A DNA stretch of 20,274 bases from Nitrospirota bacterium (GCA_021844275.1 JAKBTR010000055.1:1-20274); one strand, 5' to 3'. Shown: positions 1 through 8,266, numbered from the stretch's first letter. The notes: generated by a model not told the origin, from the sequence alone. Translations and numbers: made by a program.

Positions 1-175
1 ATCTCAGGGGGAGACTGGCAACGGCCTCGGCAAGAGAGGCCTGGACGGAATCCGGCAGCCCAAAAGGATTTTCCATCGCATCAAGCTTGATCGTTCCTTC
101 GGGAGCATCAAGGACGTGATAACCTCTGGCATTTTTCAAATCATCCCGCACCCAGGACATCGGGTCAACTCTCAT
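1..175 (-). CDS. hisC: Histidinol-phosphate aminotransferase, N-terminal part (cut by window edge)
   Basis: This is the first 58 codons of a PLP-dependent aminotransferase that converts imidazole-acetol phosphate to L-histidinol phosphate in histidine synthesis. The visible protein starts MRVDPMSWVRDDLKN and contains IKLDAMENPFGLP, the N-terminal signature seen in many HisC proteins (LDAMENP). The PLP lysine region lies outside the window. The ATG shares an ATGA with the hisD stop codon, a four-base overlap that implies translational coupling and places it last in the visible his block. A second ATG five codons downstream is possible. Identity rests on the short signature plus the hisG-hisD context, and is fairly safe. 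Confidence 0.85.
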   Translation of the reverse strand, partial: MRVDPMSWVRDDLKNARGYHVLDAPEGTIKLDAMENPFGLPDSVQASLAEAVASLPLR

Positions 176-1509
176 GGGAAGAACTCCTTTTGGACATTTT
201 CAAGTCTTGCAAGGGCTGAACGGGCATGGCCTTCAAGTCCTTCCAGCCGCGCCAGCAAGGCGGAGTTTCGCACAACGTCCTCCAGTTCCTGTCGTGAGCG
301 AAATCCTTCCAGAAGACTGGTTCTCTTCGTGAATGTTTCAATCGACACGGGGGAAGAAAATCGTGCGGATCCATTTGTTGGCAGGACGTGACTGGGACCG
401 AAACAATAATCTCCGAAAGCTTCCGCCATTTCGCTTCCGAGAAAGACAGCTCCTGCATTTTGAATCAGACCCAACCATTTTTCCGGATTCCGGACTTGAA
501 GTTCGAGGTGCTCGGGAGCGACCAGGTCAGAGATCTCGACAGCAACCTGGACAGAGGGCACAACCAGAATAAATCCAAATTTCAGAAGGGACTCTTCTGC
601 GATCTTTTGGCGGGGGAGAGAAGAGATCTGCCGTTCAAGCGCGAGAACAACGGCCTTCGCCAATGTCATGTCTGTCAGGATCAAAACAGCGGACGCCTGG
701 GTATCGTGTTCTGCCTGCGCAATCATGTCCGCCGCGAGCCATTCCGGCTGGGCGGAGTCGTCTGCCAGAATCAGGACTTCGGTTGGTCCGGCGACCATGT
801 CGATATCGACATCTCCAAATACCTGTCTTTTCGCTTCCGCAACGTAGCGATTTCCCGGACCAACGATTTTGTCAACCCGCGGAATGGTTCCGGTACCATA
901 CGCCATCGCAGCAATTGCATGGACACCACCCACCTGATAGACATCCTGGACACCACAGACATGAAAAGCCGCCAAAATCGCGTCCGGAATTCCTTCCGGA
1001 CCCGCGGGAGAGACCCCCACGATTTGCTTGACTCCTGCCACTTTTGCAACAACCGCCGTCATCAGGACAGTGGAAGGATATGCCGCCGTGCCTCCGGGCA
1101 CATAAACACCAACACGGTGAAGGGGGCGAACAAGAACCCCTCCTTTTCCGGGGTGGGATGCCAAACCGGAAAGTCCCTTCTCCCGAAGCGCTCCATGAAA
1201 CTCCTCGATCCTGTCTTTTGCAAAAACAAGCGCTTTTCGGATTTCAGAAGGCAGGGCCCCGAAAGACTCTTCCATCCGTCCGGGTGAAACGCGCAGATCC
1301 TTCAATTCCCCCCTGAACCCGTCGAGTTCTCTCGCATATCGCAAGAGAGCCACATCCCCTTCCCGACGGATATCGCCCAGAATGGAAGATACCCGTGCGC
1401 GTAAGGTTTCACCTTCCGAGTCTCGGCCTCTCTGAAAAATGGGAGAAAGAACAATCCGGGCTTCCGTCGCTGTTCCAGCGACAAAAAGGCGGGACGAAAA
1501 ATCTGTCAT
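172..1509 (-). CDS. hisD: Histidinol dehydrogenase
   Basis: NAD-dependent, zinc-containing enzyme that oxidises L-histidinol to L-histidine, the last two steps of the pathway; cytosolic. At 445 aa it has the usual length. The family signature around residues 216-242 is present (GPGNRYVAEAKR followed by DMVAGPTEVLI). Likely zinc ligands are all visible by comparison with the E. coli enzyme: Gln265 and His268 in AQAEHD, Asp367 in GDYCFGPSHVLP, and His428 near the C terminus; the catalytic Glu333-His334 pair sits in APEHLEL. The ATG is preceded by GGAG at 8 bases. It follows hisG by 33 bases and overlaps hisC by four, so it is an interior gene of the operon. Confidence 0.97.
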   Translation of the reverse strand: MTDFSSRLFVAGTATEARIVLSPIFQRGRDSEGETLRARVSSILGDIRREGDVALLRYARELDGFRGELKDLRVSPGRMEESFGALPSEIRKALVFAKDRIEEFHGALREKGLSGLASHPGKGGVLVRPLHRVGVYVPGGTAAYPSTVLMTAVVAKVAGVKQIVGVSPAGPEGIPDAILAAFHVCGVQDVYQVGGVHAIAAMAYGTGTIPRVDKIVGPGNRYVAEAKRQVFGDVDIDMVAGPTEVLILADDSAQPEWLAADMIAQAEHDTQASAVLILTDMTLAKAVVLALERQISSLPRQKIAEESLLKFGFILVVPSVQVAVEISDLVAPEHLELQVRNPEKWLGLIQNAGAVFLGSEMAEAFGDYCFGPSHVLPTNGSARFSSPVSIETFTKRTSLLEGFRSRQELEDVVRNSALLARLEGLEGHARSALARLENVQKEFFP

Positions 1510-1542
1510 TACCGGTTCTCCAGGCTTTTAAAGAATAAGGAA

Positions 1543-2181
1543 CTACCCTTCGGAAATGACCCGTTCTTTTGACAGAAATGGAAGGATACGGTCCATGAAA
1601 AGTCGAATTCTCTCGTTTTTGAGAGACCATGATGCCCTGTTCACGACCAGACGCGCCGTCGACACAAGAATTTCCTCCCGGATCTCCATCTGATTTTCGC
1701 GAAGAGTCTTCCCGGTTGCAACAAGGTCGACAATCTGGTCGGCCATCCCGACTTTGGGGGCCAGCTCCAGGGAACCATACAGCTTCAGGATCTCAACGGA
1801 CATTCCCCTTTCAAGGAAAAATTGCTCCGCAAGTCTGGGATATTTCGTCGCCACCCGGAGAGGACGGGAATCCGACTGGGAAGCCTTTCCTGCCGGAGCT
1901 GCAACGACAAGACGGCAAAGACCAAACTTCAGATCAAGAGGTTCAAGAACATGCCGACCCTGCTCCAGAATCAGGTCAAGCCCCACAACACCGAGATCTG
2001 CCCCCCCGTGTTCAACGTAAGTCAGGACATCCGCTCCGCGGATCATGAGAACCCGAAGTTCGCCATCGGCAGAATCAAACGTCAGTTTCCGGGATTTTGA
2101 TGACAATCCCTGAAAGACATACCCGGCAGACTCCAGCAAGTGACAGGCATCATCGAACATTTTCCCTTTGGGCAGAGCCAA
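1543..2181 (-). CDS. hisG: ATP phosphoribosyltransferase, short form
   Basis: First enzyme of histidine synthesis, joining ATP and PRPP. The conserved N-terminal ALPKGK and a 212-aa length, without the C-terminal regulatory ACT-like domain of the ~290-300 aa form, identify the short HisG_S type, which in known cases needs the HisZ partner; hisZ is not in this window. The start is uncertain. The coordinates given use a TTG three bases before ALPKG, but it has no ribosome-binding site. An in-frame ATA at 2206-2208 overlaps the murA stop (ATAG) and sits 5 bases after GGAGGAG, which would give 221 aa. Most HisG proteins have a few residues before LPKG, so the longer form is plausible. Confidence 0.93.
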   Translation of the reverse strand: MALPKGKMFDDACHLLESAGYVFQGLSSKSRKLTFDSADGELRVLMIRGADVLTYVEHGGADLGVVGLDLILEQGRHVLEPLDLKFGLCRLVVAAPAGKASQSDSRPLRVATKYPRLAEQFFLERGMSVEILKLYGSLELAPKVGMADQIVDLVATGKTLRENQMEIREEILVSTARLVVNRASWSLKNERIRLFMDRILPFLSKERVISEG

Positions 2182-2204
2182 AAGCAGCGGAGGTGCGAAG
2201 GGTG

Positions 2205-3533
2205 CTATGATATCTCCTCCCCACGGACCCTCTTGATCCGGGCACCGATACTCTCCAGTTTCGTTTCGATCTTTTCATAGCCACGGTCTATATGATACAC
2301 CCGCTGGATTTCCGATTCGCCTTTTGCGATCAGAGCCGCCAGAACAAGTCCGGCAGAGGCTCTCAGATCGGAAGCCATGACGGAAGCCCCTTCGAGGCTG
2401 GCCCCTCCCCGGACAAATGCTCTGGAACCATGAATATCGATATTGGCCCCCATACGATTCATTTCCATCACATGCGTGAACCGGTTTTCAAAGACGGTCT
2501 CAACGACTGTGGAAGGACCTTCCGCAATCGCCATGAGAGGAAGAATCTGTGCTTGCATATCTGTCGGGAATCCCGGATAAGGCTCTGTACGAGCGGACGT
2601 CCCGCGGGGCTTTCGGATTCGGCTGATCGAAACCGAGCCGTTCTTCTCCTGAAAATCGGCCCCCATATCTCTCAGGGTTCCAAGCAAGGAATCGAGACAG
2701 GAGACATCCACATTCCGGATCATCAGATCCTCTCCCAGAAGTGCTCCCGCAACAAGAAACGTTCCCGCCTCGATTCTGTCGCTCATGACGGTATAGGGGG
2801 CTTCTAAAAGACTGTCCACGCCTGTAATTTTTATCGAGGATGTACCAATCCCTTCGATCCGAGCCCCTCGGGCGATCAGGGAAAAGGCAAGATCGCTGAC
2901 TTCGGGCTCCTGTGCCGCATTGAATATCCGGGTTGTCCCCCGAGCAAGAGTCGCGGCCATCATAATATTTTCTGTTCCGGTCACCGTCGGGTAGGGCAAA
3001 TGAATATCGCATCCGGTCAGGCCGTTCGTATGGGCGTCAATATAGCCGTGATCGATCGAGATCTTCGCACCCATCCGGACAAAGGCGTTCAGATGAATGT
3101 CCACCGGTCGGGCACCAATCAGACACCCACCCGGAAGAGACACTCTGCCCCTTTTTCGTCTGGCAAGAAGCGGTCCCAGGCACAAAATAGAAGCCCTCAT
3201 CGTCCTGACCAGATCATAAGGTGCCTCATGCGCTTCGATGCTTTCTTCCAATAACCGATATTTTCCCGGCCACCCATCATTTTTGTGGGAAGGAATGCCC
3301 TGGGTCAGATCCGTTTTTTCCGGATCCGCCGAAACGAGAGGATCAGCCCGGATACCCAGCTGGGACAACAGAGAAAAAGCTGTCCGGATGTCCCGAAGGG
3401 AGGGAATATTGGAAATTTCAAGACCGCCCCCAAGAAGAGCGGAAAAAAGGATGGGAAGGGCAGAGTTTTTGGACCCTGAAACAATGACCTCCCCGCGTAA
3501 TGGAGATCCCCCGACAATATGAAACCGATCCAC
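2205..3533 (-). CDS. murA: UDP-N-acetylglucosamine 1-carboxyvinyltransferase
   Basis: Transfers enolpyruvate from PEP to UDP-GlcNAc, the first committed step of peptidoglycan synthesis; cytosolic and the target of fosfomycin. Seen: GSKNSALPIL near the N terminus (catalytic lysine), the active-site loop LPGGCLIGARPVD with Cys at about residue 137 (the fosfomycin-attacked cysteine is present), PGFPTDMQAQ with the catalytic Asp, and SDLRASAGLVLA. I chose a GTG start at 3533 (442 aa, MDRFHIVGG) because AAAGG lies 8 bases upstream and the frame upstream only overlaps prmC; an ATG at 3617 would add 28 unmatched residues. The gene begins 4 bases after the prmC stop. About two dozen extra residues precede the EAPYDLVRTMRASI block compared with E. 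coli MurA. Confidence 0.96.
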   Translation of the reverse strand: MDRFHIVGGSPLRGEVIVSGSKNSALPILFSALLGGGLEISNIPSLRDIRTAFSLLSQLGIRADPLVSADPEKTDLTQGIPSHKNDGWPGKYRLLEESIEAHEAPYDLVRTMRASILCLGPLLARRKRGRVSLPGGCLIGARPVDIHLNAFVRMGAKISIDHGYIDAHTNGLTGCDIHLPYPTVTGTENIMMAATLARGTTRIFNAAQEPEVSDLAFSLIARGARIEGIGTSSIKITGVDSLLEAPYTVMSDRIEAGTFLVAGALLGEDLMIRNVDVSCLDSLLGTLRDMGADFQEKNGSVSISRIRKPRGTSARTEPYPGFPTDMQAQILPLMAIAEGPSTVVETVFENRFTHVMEMNRMGANIDIHGSRAFVRGGASLEGASVMASDLRASAGLVLAALIAKGESEIQRVYHIDRGYEKIETKLESIGARIKRVRGEEIS

Positions 3534-3537
3534 CCCG

Positions 3538-4419
3538 CTAGCCTTTCTTCCAGAGAACGATTCGATCCAGACCGAGGATATCCGGAAAAACCAGGGGCGC
3601 CCCACAACCGGAAACAAATCCTGCGTCCGATCTGAAGAAATCTCCCTGGCAGGATCCGATTTCCACGGCAGCGACCCCTCCCGTAGAGAGAAGACCCGGC
3701 AAGACCGCCATCAGTCTTCGGTAAAAAACCAGTCCGTCCGGTCCACCATCAAGAGCTTCCCTTGGCTCATAAAACAGGATTTCCGGGTCAAGACCGGAAA
3801 GGTCTCCGGAAGCGATATAGGGAGGATTGGAAACGATCAGATCGAACCCCTGGTCCAGACGCAGCATTTCGGTCCAGTCGCCCTGAACGAAATGAATGCG
3901 GGACAAAACCCCCAGAGCAAGAGCATTTTTGCGTGACACTTCCAATGGCACAACAGACCGGTCGACCGCAAGGCAATGGGCCTTTGGAAATTTTTTCAAA
4001 AGAGAAATGCCAAGGATCCCGCTTCCGCATCCCAGATCAAGGATCCGTTCTGGACTTCGAGAATCAAGAATACGGAGAACGTTTTCGACAAGAGACTCCG
4101 TTTCCGGTCGGGGAATCAGCGTGCCGGGAGCGACTGCAAAGCGCTCTTCAAGAAAAGGAACCGACCCTGTGATCAGATGAAAGGGTTCTCTCTGACGACG
4201 CCTTTCCACCCAGGAAGCGTAACAAGCCGACAATTCGTCCGGCAAAACTTCCCTGTCTCTGGTCCAGGGAGCCAGAGGATCTTCCAGAATTTCGCCCAAA
4301 AGGTCCCGGGATTCCCGGGCAGAGGCTTCCGGCAGACAGGAGAGCCTCTCTTCCCCCCACTTCAGCCAGTCGATAATCCGGCTTCCGGAAGAGGGCTTCC
4401 CCTTTTCTGCCCGAATCAT
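3538..4419 (-). CDS. prmC: Peptide chain release factor N5-glutamine methyltransferase
   Basis: SAM-dependent methyltransferase that modifies the glutamine of the GGQ motif in release factors RF1 and RF2. The 293-aa protein has an N-terminal helical substrate-binding region, then PRPETE (103-108), the SAM-binding DLGCGSG (128-134) and the catalytic NPPY (198-201) in [13 protein letters not shown], which is diagnostic for N5-glutamine methylation. Its ATG shares ATGA with the stop codon of prfA, so enzyme and substrate are translationally coupled, a common arrangement. The C terminus ends 4 bases before the murA GTG start and its last codons carry the murA ribosome-binding site. Confidence 0.96.
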   Translation of the reverse strand: MIRAEKGKPSSGSRIIDWLKWGEERLSCLPEASARESRDLLGEILEDPLAPWTRDREVLPDELSACYASWVERRRQREPFHLITGSVPFLEERFAVAPGTLIPRPETESLVENVLRILDSRSPERILDLGCGSGILGISLLKKFPKAHCLAVDRSVVPLEVSRKNALALGVLSRIHFVQGDWTEMLRLDQGFDLIVSNPPYIASGDLSGLDPEILFYEPREALDGGPDGLVFYRRLMAVLPGLLSTGGVAAVEIGSCQGDFFRSDAGFVSGCGAPLVFPDILGLDRIVLWKKG

Positions 4420-5501
4420 TCGAGACGCTCGATTTCCAGAGCTCTCTCCTGGGCCCTCAACGCGTCAACAAAAGGATCAATATTTCCTTCCATCACCTGG
4501 TCCAGCTGATAGAGGGTCATTCCGATCCTGTGATCCGTGACCCTATTCTGGGGGAAGTTGTACGTCCGGATTCTCTCCGATCGATCCCCCGTTCCCACCT
4601 GACTTTTTCTATCCGAAGCGATCTGTTCGTTCTGTCGGGTCTGCTCTTTTTCCATCAGGCGCGCGCGCAGAACTTTCATGGCCTTGGCCTTGTTTTTCAG
4701 CTGGGAGCGTTCGTCCTGACAGGAAACCACGATGTTGGTCGGTAAATGTGTGATCCGGACAGCCGAATAGGTCGTGTTGACGCTTTGCCCCCCTGCACTG
4801 GAGGCACAGAACGTATCAATTCTCAAATCCTTCGGGTCAATTTGCACATCCACTTCCGAGGCTTCCGGAATCATTGCCACCGTCACCGTCGACGTATGAA
4901 TCCGTCCTCCGGCTTCGGTCACCGGAACCCGCTGGACTCTGTGCACACCGCTTTCAAACTTCAGCTGGCTGAACGCTCCATGGCCCTGCACATAAATGAT
5001 GGTTTCGCGAGCCCCTCCTATTTCGGTGTCATTCGTTTCCATGACCTCGAACCGAAATCCCTTGCGTTCAATGAAACGAAGATACATTCGGGCCAGCTCG
5101 CGGGCGAAAAGGGCAGCTTCTTCCCCTCCTGCCCCTGCGCGGATTTCCAGAAAGAGATTGCGGGAATCCCTTTCATCCCTGGGGAGAATCGAGTCAAGAA
5201 GCCGGGACTCAACATCCTGAAGCTCAAGACTCAGCTTTTTTTCTTCCTGAGGAACCAGATCCAGAAAATCCGGGTCCTGCCTCAATTCCTGCAGGCCCTT
5301 CTGCTGGTCTATGATCCGGAGATAATTTTCATAGAGGGAAACAATAACAGAAAGCTCGGACTGATCCCGGGCCAACTTCATGTAAATGGCAGGGTTGCGG
5401 GAAACCTCCGGGTCCGCCATCTTGCCGGAAATTTCCCGGTAACGTTCCCGCATCGATTCAAGTCTGGGACGGACCTTTTCAATGATTCCCGCCGTTGACA
5501 A
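4416..5501 (-). CDS. prfA: Peptide chain release factor 1
   Basis: RF1 recognises UAA and UAG stop codons and triggers peptidyl-tRNA hydrolysis. The 361-aa length is normal. The GGQ hydrolysis motif is at 237-239 ([13 protein letters not shown]), and the codon-recognition tripeptide is PVT at 193-195, the PxT type of RF1 rather than the SPF of RF2. The start is a TTG at 5501 with AGAGG 5 bases upstream; no ATG is available near the expected N terminus. It lies 9 bases after the rpmE stop and overlaps prmC by four bases. Confidence 0.97.
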   Translation of the reverse strand: MSTAGIIEKVRPRLESMRERYREISGKMADPEVSRNPAIYMKLARDQSELSVIVSLYENYLRIIDQQKGLQELRQDPDFLDLVPQEEKKLSLELQDVESRLLDSILPRDERDSRNLFLEIRAGAGGEEAALFARELARMYLRFIERKGFRFEVMETNDTEIGGARETIIYVQGHGAFSQLKFESGVHRVQRVPVTEAGGRIHTSTVTVAMIPEASEVDVQIDPKDLRIDTFCASSAGGQSVNTTYSAVRITHLPTNIVVSCQDERSQLKNKAKAMKVLRARLMEKEQTRQNEQIASDRKSQVGTGDRSERIRTYNFPQNRVTDHRIGMTLYQLDQVMEGNIDPFVDALRAQERALEIERLE

Positions 5502-5510
5502 AATTTCCTC

Positions 5511-5717
5511 TTACTTCTTGCCCTGTGCGTACTTTTTCATGAACCGATCCACGCGTCCCTCGGTATCGACAATCTTCTGGGTCCCGGTAAAAAATGGATG
5601 GCACTCATTGCAGATATCCAGCTTCACATTGCCAATCGTTGTCCGGGTGACAAACGTATTACCACAAGCACAAACAACTGTGGCCACCTTGTACTCCGGA
5701 TGAATCCCGCTTTTCAT
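5511..5717 (-). CDS. rpmE: Large ribosomal subunit protein bL31, zinc-binding type
   Basis: A 68-aa ribosomal protein of the 50S subunit. Four cysteines at residues 16, 18, 36 and 39 (CACGNTF and [10 protein letters not shown]) make it the zinc-containing (C+) form; zinc-free paralogues that take over under zinc starvation lack these. The ATG is preceded by AGGGAG about six bases upstream. It is the second gene after rho, separated by 60 bases that hold a hairpin, and precedes prfA closely. Confidence 0.97.
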   Translation of the reverse strand: MKSGIHPEYKVATVVCACGNTFVTRTTIGNVKLDICNECHPFFTGTQKIVDTEGRVDRFMKKYAQGKK

Positions 5718-5741
5718 TTTTTTCTCCCTTTGTGATTTTAA

Positions 5742-5760
5742 GGAAGGAACACGTCCTTCC
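5742..5760 (-). terminator. Hairpin between rho and rpmE
   Basis: A perfect 7-bp stem (GGAAGGA / TCCTTCC) with a 5-base loop lies between the rho stop and the rpmE ribosome-binding site. On the minus strand it is followed by TTAAAATC, a poor U-run, so it could be a partial terminator, an RNA-processing or stability element, or a regulatory hairpin for rpmE. It is seen directly; function is inferred. Confidence 0.4.
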
Positions 5761-5777
5761 GTGCCTGAATGAAAGGA

Positions 5778-7028
5778 CTAGCCTTTCATCATTCTTTCCA
5801 AAAACTCCTTGTTTCCTTTTGTCCCCTTCATGTTGCTGAGCAAATACTCCATATCATCCTGGGGGTTGTTTGAATTGAGCGCCTTGCGGAGGATCCAGAT
5901 CTTGTTCAGGTCATCCTTGTCGAGCAGGAGTTCTTCCTTCCGTGTTCCGGAAAGCGTGACATTGATGGCCGGGAAGATTCTTCGATCGGATAAATGTCTG
6001 TCCAGATGAAGTTCCATATTCCCCGTTCCCTTGAACTCCTCAAAGATCACATCGTCCATCCGGCTCCCCGTATCAATAAGGGCGGTGGCAATGATCGTCA
6101 GGCTTCCTCCTTCTTCGATATTGCGAGCAGAGCCGAAAAAACGTTTCGGCCTTTGCAACGCGTTCGAGTCCAGACCTCCTGAAAGAACCTTTCCGGAGGG
6201 AGGGGCCACCGTATTAAAGGCCCGGGCCAAACGGGTAATGCTGTCCAGGAGGATGACGACATCTTTTTGGGACTCTGCCAATCTCTTGGCTTTCTCCAGA
6301 ACCATTTCGGCCACCTGAATGTGCCTTTGCGGCGGCTCATCAAAAGTCGAACTGACGACTTCACCCTTGACTTGCCGAACCATATCCGTCACTTCTTCCG
6401 GTCTTTCATCGATCAGCAAAACAATCAGAACGATATCCGGATAATTTTTGGAGATGGCCTTGGCAAGGCCCTGAAGAAGCATCGTCTTTCCGGTTCGGGG
6501 GGGAGCAACAATCAAACCCCTCTGACCTTTTCCGATAGGCGTCACCAAATCCATGACACGCATGGAAAGATCATCCGGGGAATGTTCCAGCCGGATCCTT
6601 TCCATCGGATAGAGAGGCGTCAAATTATCGAAGAGAATCTTTTCGCGGCCGGAGTCAGAATCTTCAAAGTTGACCTTCTCCACTTTCAGCATCGCAAAAT
6701 AGCGCTCTCCCTCCTTGGGAGGACGTATTTGCCCCCAGACGGTGTCTCCCGTTCTCAGGTTGAACCTCCGGATTTGGGAAGGAGAAACGTAGATATCGTC
6801 CGGCCCGGGAAGGTAGTTGTACAGGGGAGACCGGAGAAAACCAAACCCGTCCTGGAGAATTTCAAGAACACCCTCTCCCGTGATAGGCCCGTTTTTATCC
6901 GATTGCGCCTGCAGAAGGGCAAAGATCAGATCCTGTTTCCGAAGGTTGACTGCCCCTTCTATATGGAGCTCCTTGGCCACCTCGGTCAGTTCCGCAATAC
7001 TTTTCTCTTTCAATTCCGCAAGATTCAT
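5778..7028 (-). CDS. rho: Transcription termination factor Rho
   Basis: Hexameric RNA-dependent ATPase that ends transcription at C-rich rut sites. The 416-aa protein has an N-terminal helical Rho_N region (1-45), an RNA-binding cold-shock-like domain (about 48-125, with GFGFLRS and [20 protein letters not shown]), and the ATPase core: Walker A APPRTGKT at 175-182, Walker B VVILLD at 257-262, Q-loop region [10 protein letters not shown] and the C-terminal SGTRKEELL. There is no large N-terminal insertion of the kind seen in Actinobacteria or Bacteroidetes. ATG at 7028 has GAGAGG five bases upstream. It heads the minus-strand operon and has a structured leader of about 450 bases. Confidence 0.98.
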   Translation of the reverse strand: MNLAELKEKSIAELTEVAKELHIEGAVNLRKQDLIFALLQAQSDKNGPITGEGVLEILQDGFGFLRSPLYNYLPGPDDIYVSPSQIRRFNLRTGDTVWGQIRPPKEGERYFAMLKVEKVNFEDSDSGREKILFDNLTPLYPMERIRLEHSPDDLSMRVMDLVTPIGKGQRGLIVAPPRTGKTMLLQGLAKAISKNYPDIVLIVLLIDERPEEVTDMVRQVKGEVVSSTFDEPPQRHIQVAEMVLEKAKRLAESQKDVVILLDSITRLARAFNTVAPPSGKVLSGGLDSNALQRPKRFFGSARNIEEGGSLTIIATALIDTGSRMDDVIFEEFKGTGNMELHLDRHLSDRRIFPAINVTLSGTRKEELLLDKDDLNKIWILRKALNSNNPQDDMEYLLSNMKGTKGNKEFLERMMKG

Positions 7029-7091
7029 AAAAACCTCTCGCCCATCCGCATAAACCTGAAACAGGAAAGACGGACAGACCGTTATCGTTCA

Positions 7092-7108
7092 GGAACCAAC
7101 GCGGTTCC
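7092..7108 (-). other. Small hairpin in rho leader
   Basis: Perfect 6-bp inverted repeat GGAACC / GGTTCC with a 5-base loop, between the terminator-like hairpin and the rho ribosome-binding site. No U-run follows. It may be part of a larger rho leader fold; role unknown. Confidence 0.35.
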
Positions 7109-7126
7109 CCTCTCCAAAAAACATAA

Positions 7127-7151
7127 GGTAAAAACCCCAAAGGGTTTTACC
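7127..7151 (-). terminator. Terminator-like hairpin in rho leader (possible attenuator)
   Basis: On the minus strand GGTAAAACCC pairs with GGGTTTTTACC (10 bp with one extra base) across a short loop, and is followed by TTATGTTTTTT. This has the shape of an intrinsic terminator about 100 bases before the rho start codon. It could end a short upstream transcript or act as an attenuator of rho. The stop codon of the possible 71-aa upstream ORF falls inside the stem. Autoregulation of rho by premature termination is known in other bacteria, but with Rho itself as terminator. Confidence 0.5.
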
Positions 7152-7362
7152 CTCTGCTCCGACGGACTTTTCCGTCCAGAGTCTTCTGCCCGGGATAACT
7201 TCTCTCTCCGGAAATGACCAAACGGAGAGTGTTTTTCAGAATCCAACGCAGGAAGGGACGAATGGTCAGGATATGACCGGTTCCTCGTTCACGGGAGTCA
7301 AACCGGAAGTCGCATGAAGCCCCCAAAAAAATTGGACGGTCCAGACCTTCAGCAGATTTCAT
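7147..7362 (-). CDS. Possible 71-aa leader ORF upstream of rho
   Basis: An open frame with ATG preceded by GGAAG at 4 bases, encoding a basic 71-aa protein (begins MKSAEGLDRPIFLG, ends DGKVRRSRG) that I do not recognise. Its TAA stop lies in the first arm of the terminator-like hairpin before rho, so ribosomes finishing it would cover that arm. It may be a chance frame; there is no family match by eye and no sign of a signal peptide or membrane segment. Confidence 0.25.
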   Translation of the reverse strand: MKSAEGLDRPIFLGASCDFRFDSRERGTGHILTIRPFLRWILKNTLRLVISGERSYPGQKTLDGKVRRSRG

Positions 7363-7489
7363 AAGGCTTCCAAGGGGGTTTTTCGCAAGATCGATCCAAA
7401 AGGGGACGACCGGTCCGCCAGCCGCCTTATTCTGACTTGCGACGGTGCCAGGAGCGGTGAAGGCATGTTTATCACATCTTCAGGCATGC

Positions 7490-7506
7490 ATATTGAGTGT
7501 CAATAT
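7490..7506. promoter_or_regulatory. Perfect palindrome, candidate operator
   Basis: ATATTGA-GTG-TCAATAT is an uninterrupted 7-bp inverted repeat with a 3-base spacer. It lies at or just downstream of the -10 region of the probable rho promoter, where a bound repressor would block initiation. The sequence does not match an FNR or Fur box that I can name. Two copies of AGGCATG, 21 bases apart (7461 and 7482), lie next to it on the downstream side. Confidence 0.4.
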
Positions 7507-7533
7507 ATGATATGAAGACGGGTCGGTTGTCAA
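7502..7533 (-). promoter_or_regulatory. Probable sigma-70-like promoter of the rho operon
   Basis: A perfect -35 hexamer TTGACA (7533-7528, minus strand) is followed by an AT-rich -10 region with several overlapping candidates: TATCAT at 15 bases, TCATAT at 17 bases and TATATT at 20 bases. None combines ideal sequence with ideal spacing. It lies just downstream of the cytochrome terminator hairpin and is the only promoter-like sequence I see between that gene and rho. Confidence 0.4.
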
Positions 7534-7538
7534 GAAAT

Positions 7539-7568
7539 GTTTGGGGAGCGATGTCCAGCTCCCCAAAC
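7539..7568 (-). terminator. Strong terminator hairpin after the cytochrome c gene
   Basis: Perfect 11-bp inverted repeat GTTTGGGGAGC / GCTCCCCAAAC with an 8-base loop, starting 15 bases after the cytochrome stop codon. On the minus strand it is followed by ATTTCTTG, a short U-rich tail. Its strength suggests a highly expressed, monocistronic gene insulated from rho. Confidence 0.8.
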
Positions 7569-7582
7569 CTCGTGTACTGATC

Positions 7583-8137
7583 TTACTTTGCTGCTGTGTT
7601 CAGAAATTCCGGCTTCAGGTTACCGGCAGCTTCTTCATGAACAGGCTGTTTGGAAACCCAGTCTGCAGAACCGGTCACACAATCCATGTCACCGCCGCAT
7701 CCAAGGCTTCTTTCGTAAATAACAGCTTCCCATGCCTGCTTGTCCGTAATCTGACCGGCGCTGACAAAACCAACCATTGCGGGCTGGAGGGGAGATCCGT
7801 TCGCAACAACCCAGAACATTTCACCAGCTGTCCGGACTTGCTCAAACTGATGATTGGTAAAATTCCGGGGACCGGGATCCATACCCGCCGCGCCAGGACC
7901 ATTGCCGTCACCGGCCACGCCGTGGCAGGTGTAGCAGGTACCTGCTCCATTGAACACTTCCTTGCCCTTGGCAATCATGTCTGCCGTAACGGGGAAGGGG
8001 GGTTTCATTGCTTTTGCTGCAGCCAGCTGGTCCGCAGGAACGCGGGGCTTCAGAATGTCCAGCTCAGCAGCAAAAGATGACGCTGTGGCAAAGCCCAGCA
8101 CAGCAGCACCCATGACAGCCACTGTCCACATCCTCAT
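7583..8137 (-). CDS. Exported monohaem cytochrome c
   Basis: A 184-aa class I-type cytochrome c. Residues 1-23 form a signal peptide (MRMWTVAVMGAAVLGFATAS, likely cleavage after SFA or SFAA), so the mature protein is periplasmic. The haem motif CYTCH is at 68-72; Met121 in NGSPLQPAMVGF is the likely distal ligand. A second cysteine pair, Cys147 and Cys153 (LGCGGDMDC), may form a disulfide. The ATG at 8137 has GGAGG 9 bases upstream; the frame stays open to 8272 but that part overlaps the promoter. Flanked by its own promoter and a strong terminator, it appears monocistronic. It probably carries electrons in respiration; in an iron oxidiser it could be a periplasmic electron carrier such as Cyt579, which I cannot confirm from sequence alone. 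Confidence 0.92.
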   Translation of the reverse strand: MRMWTVAVMGAAVLGFATASSFAAELDILKPRVPADQLAAAKAMKPPFPVTADMIAKGKEVFNGAGTCYTCHGVAGDGNGPGAAGMDPGPRNFTNHQFEQVRTAGEMFWVVANGSPLQPAMVGFVSAGQITDKQAWEAVIYERSLGCGGDMDCVTGSADWVSKQPVHEEAAGNLKPEFLNTAAK

Positions 8138-8266
8138 AAGGTACGCCCTCCATACAAATAAGAATTTGGTTAACAGAACAAAACTCCCCCCTTTACCATT
8201 GACCGGAAGGCCAAGTGTGAACCTGGCTTGCTCGTCAAGGCACTCGGGTTGTCGGGAACCGGACCC

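Noticed and set aside
388..1287. 299-codon open frame on the plus strand
   Set aside because: It is fully antisense to hisD, has no ribosome-binding site and its translation is basic low-information sequence typical of the opposite strand of a GC-biased gene.
3534..3617. Longer murA starting at ATG 3617
   Set aside because: The added 28 residues overlap prmC, match nothing in MurA, and the GTG at 3533 has a good ribosome-binding site directly before the conserved DRFHIVGG.
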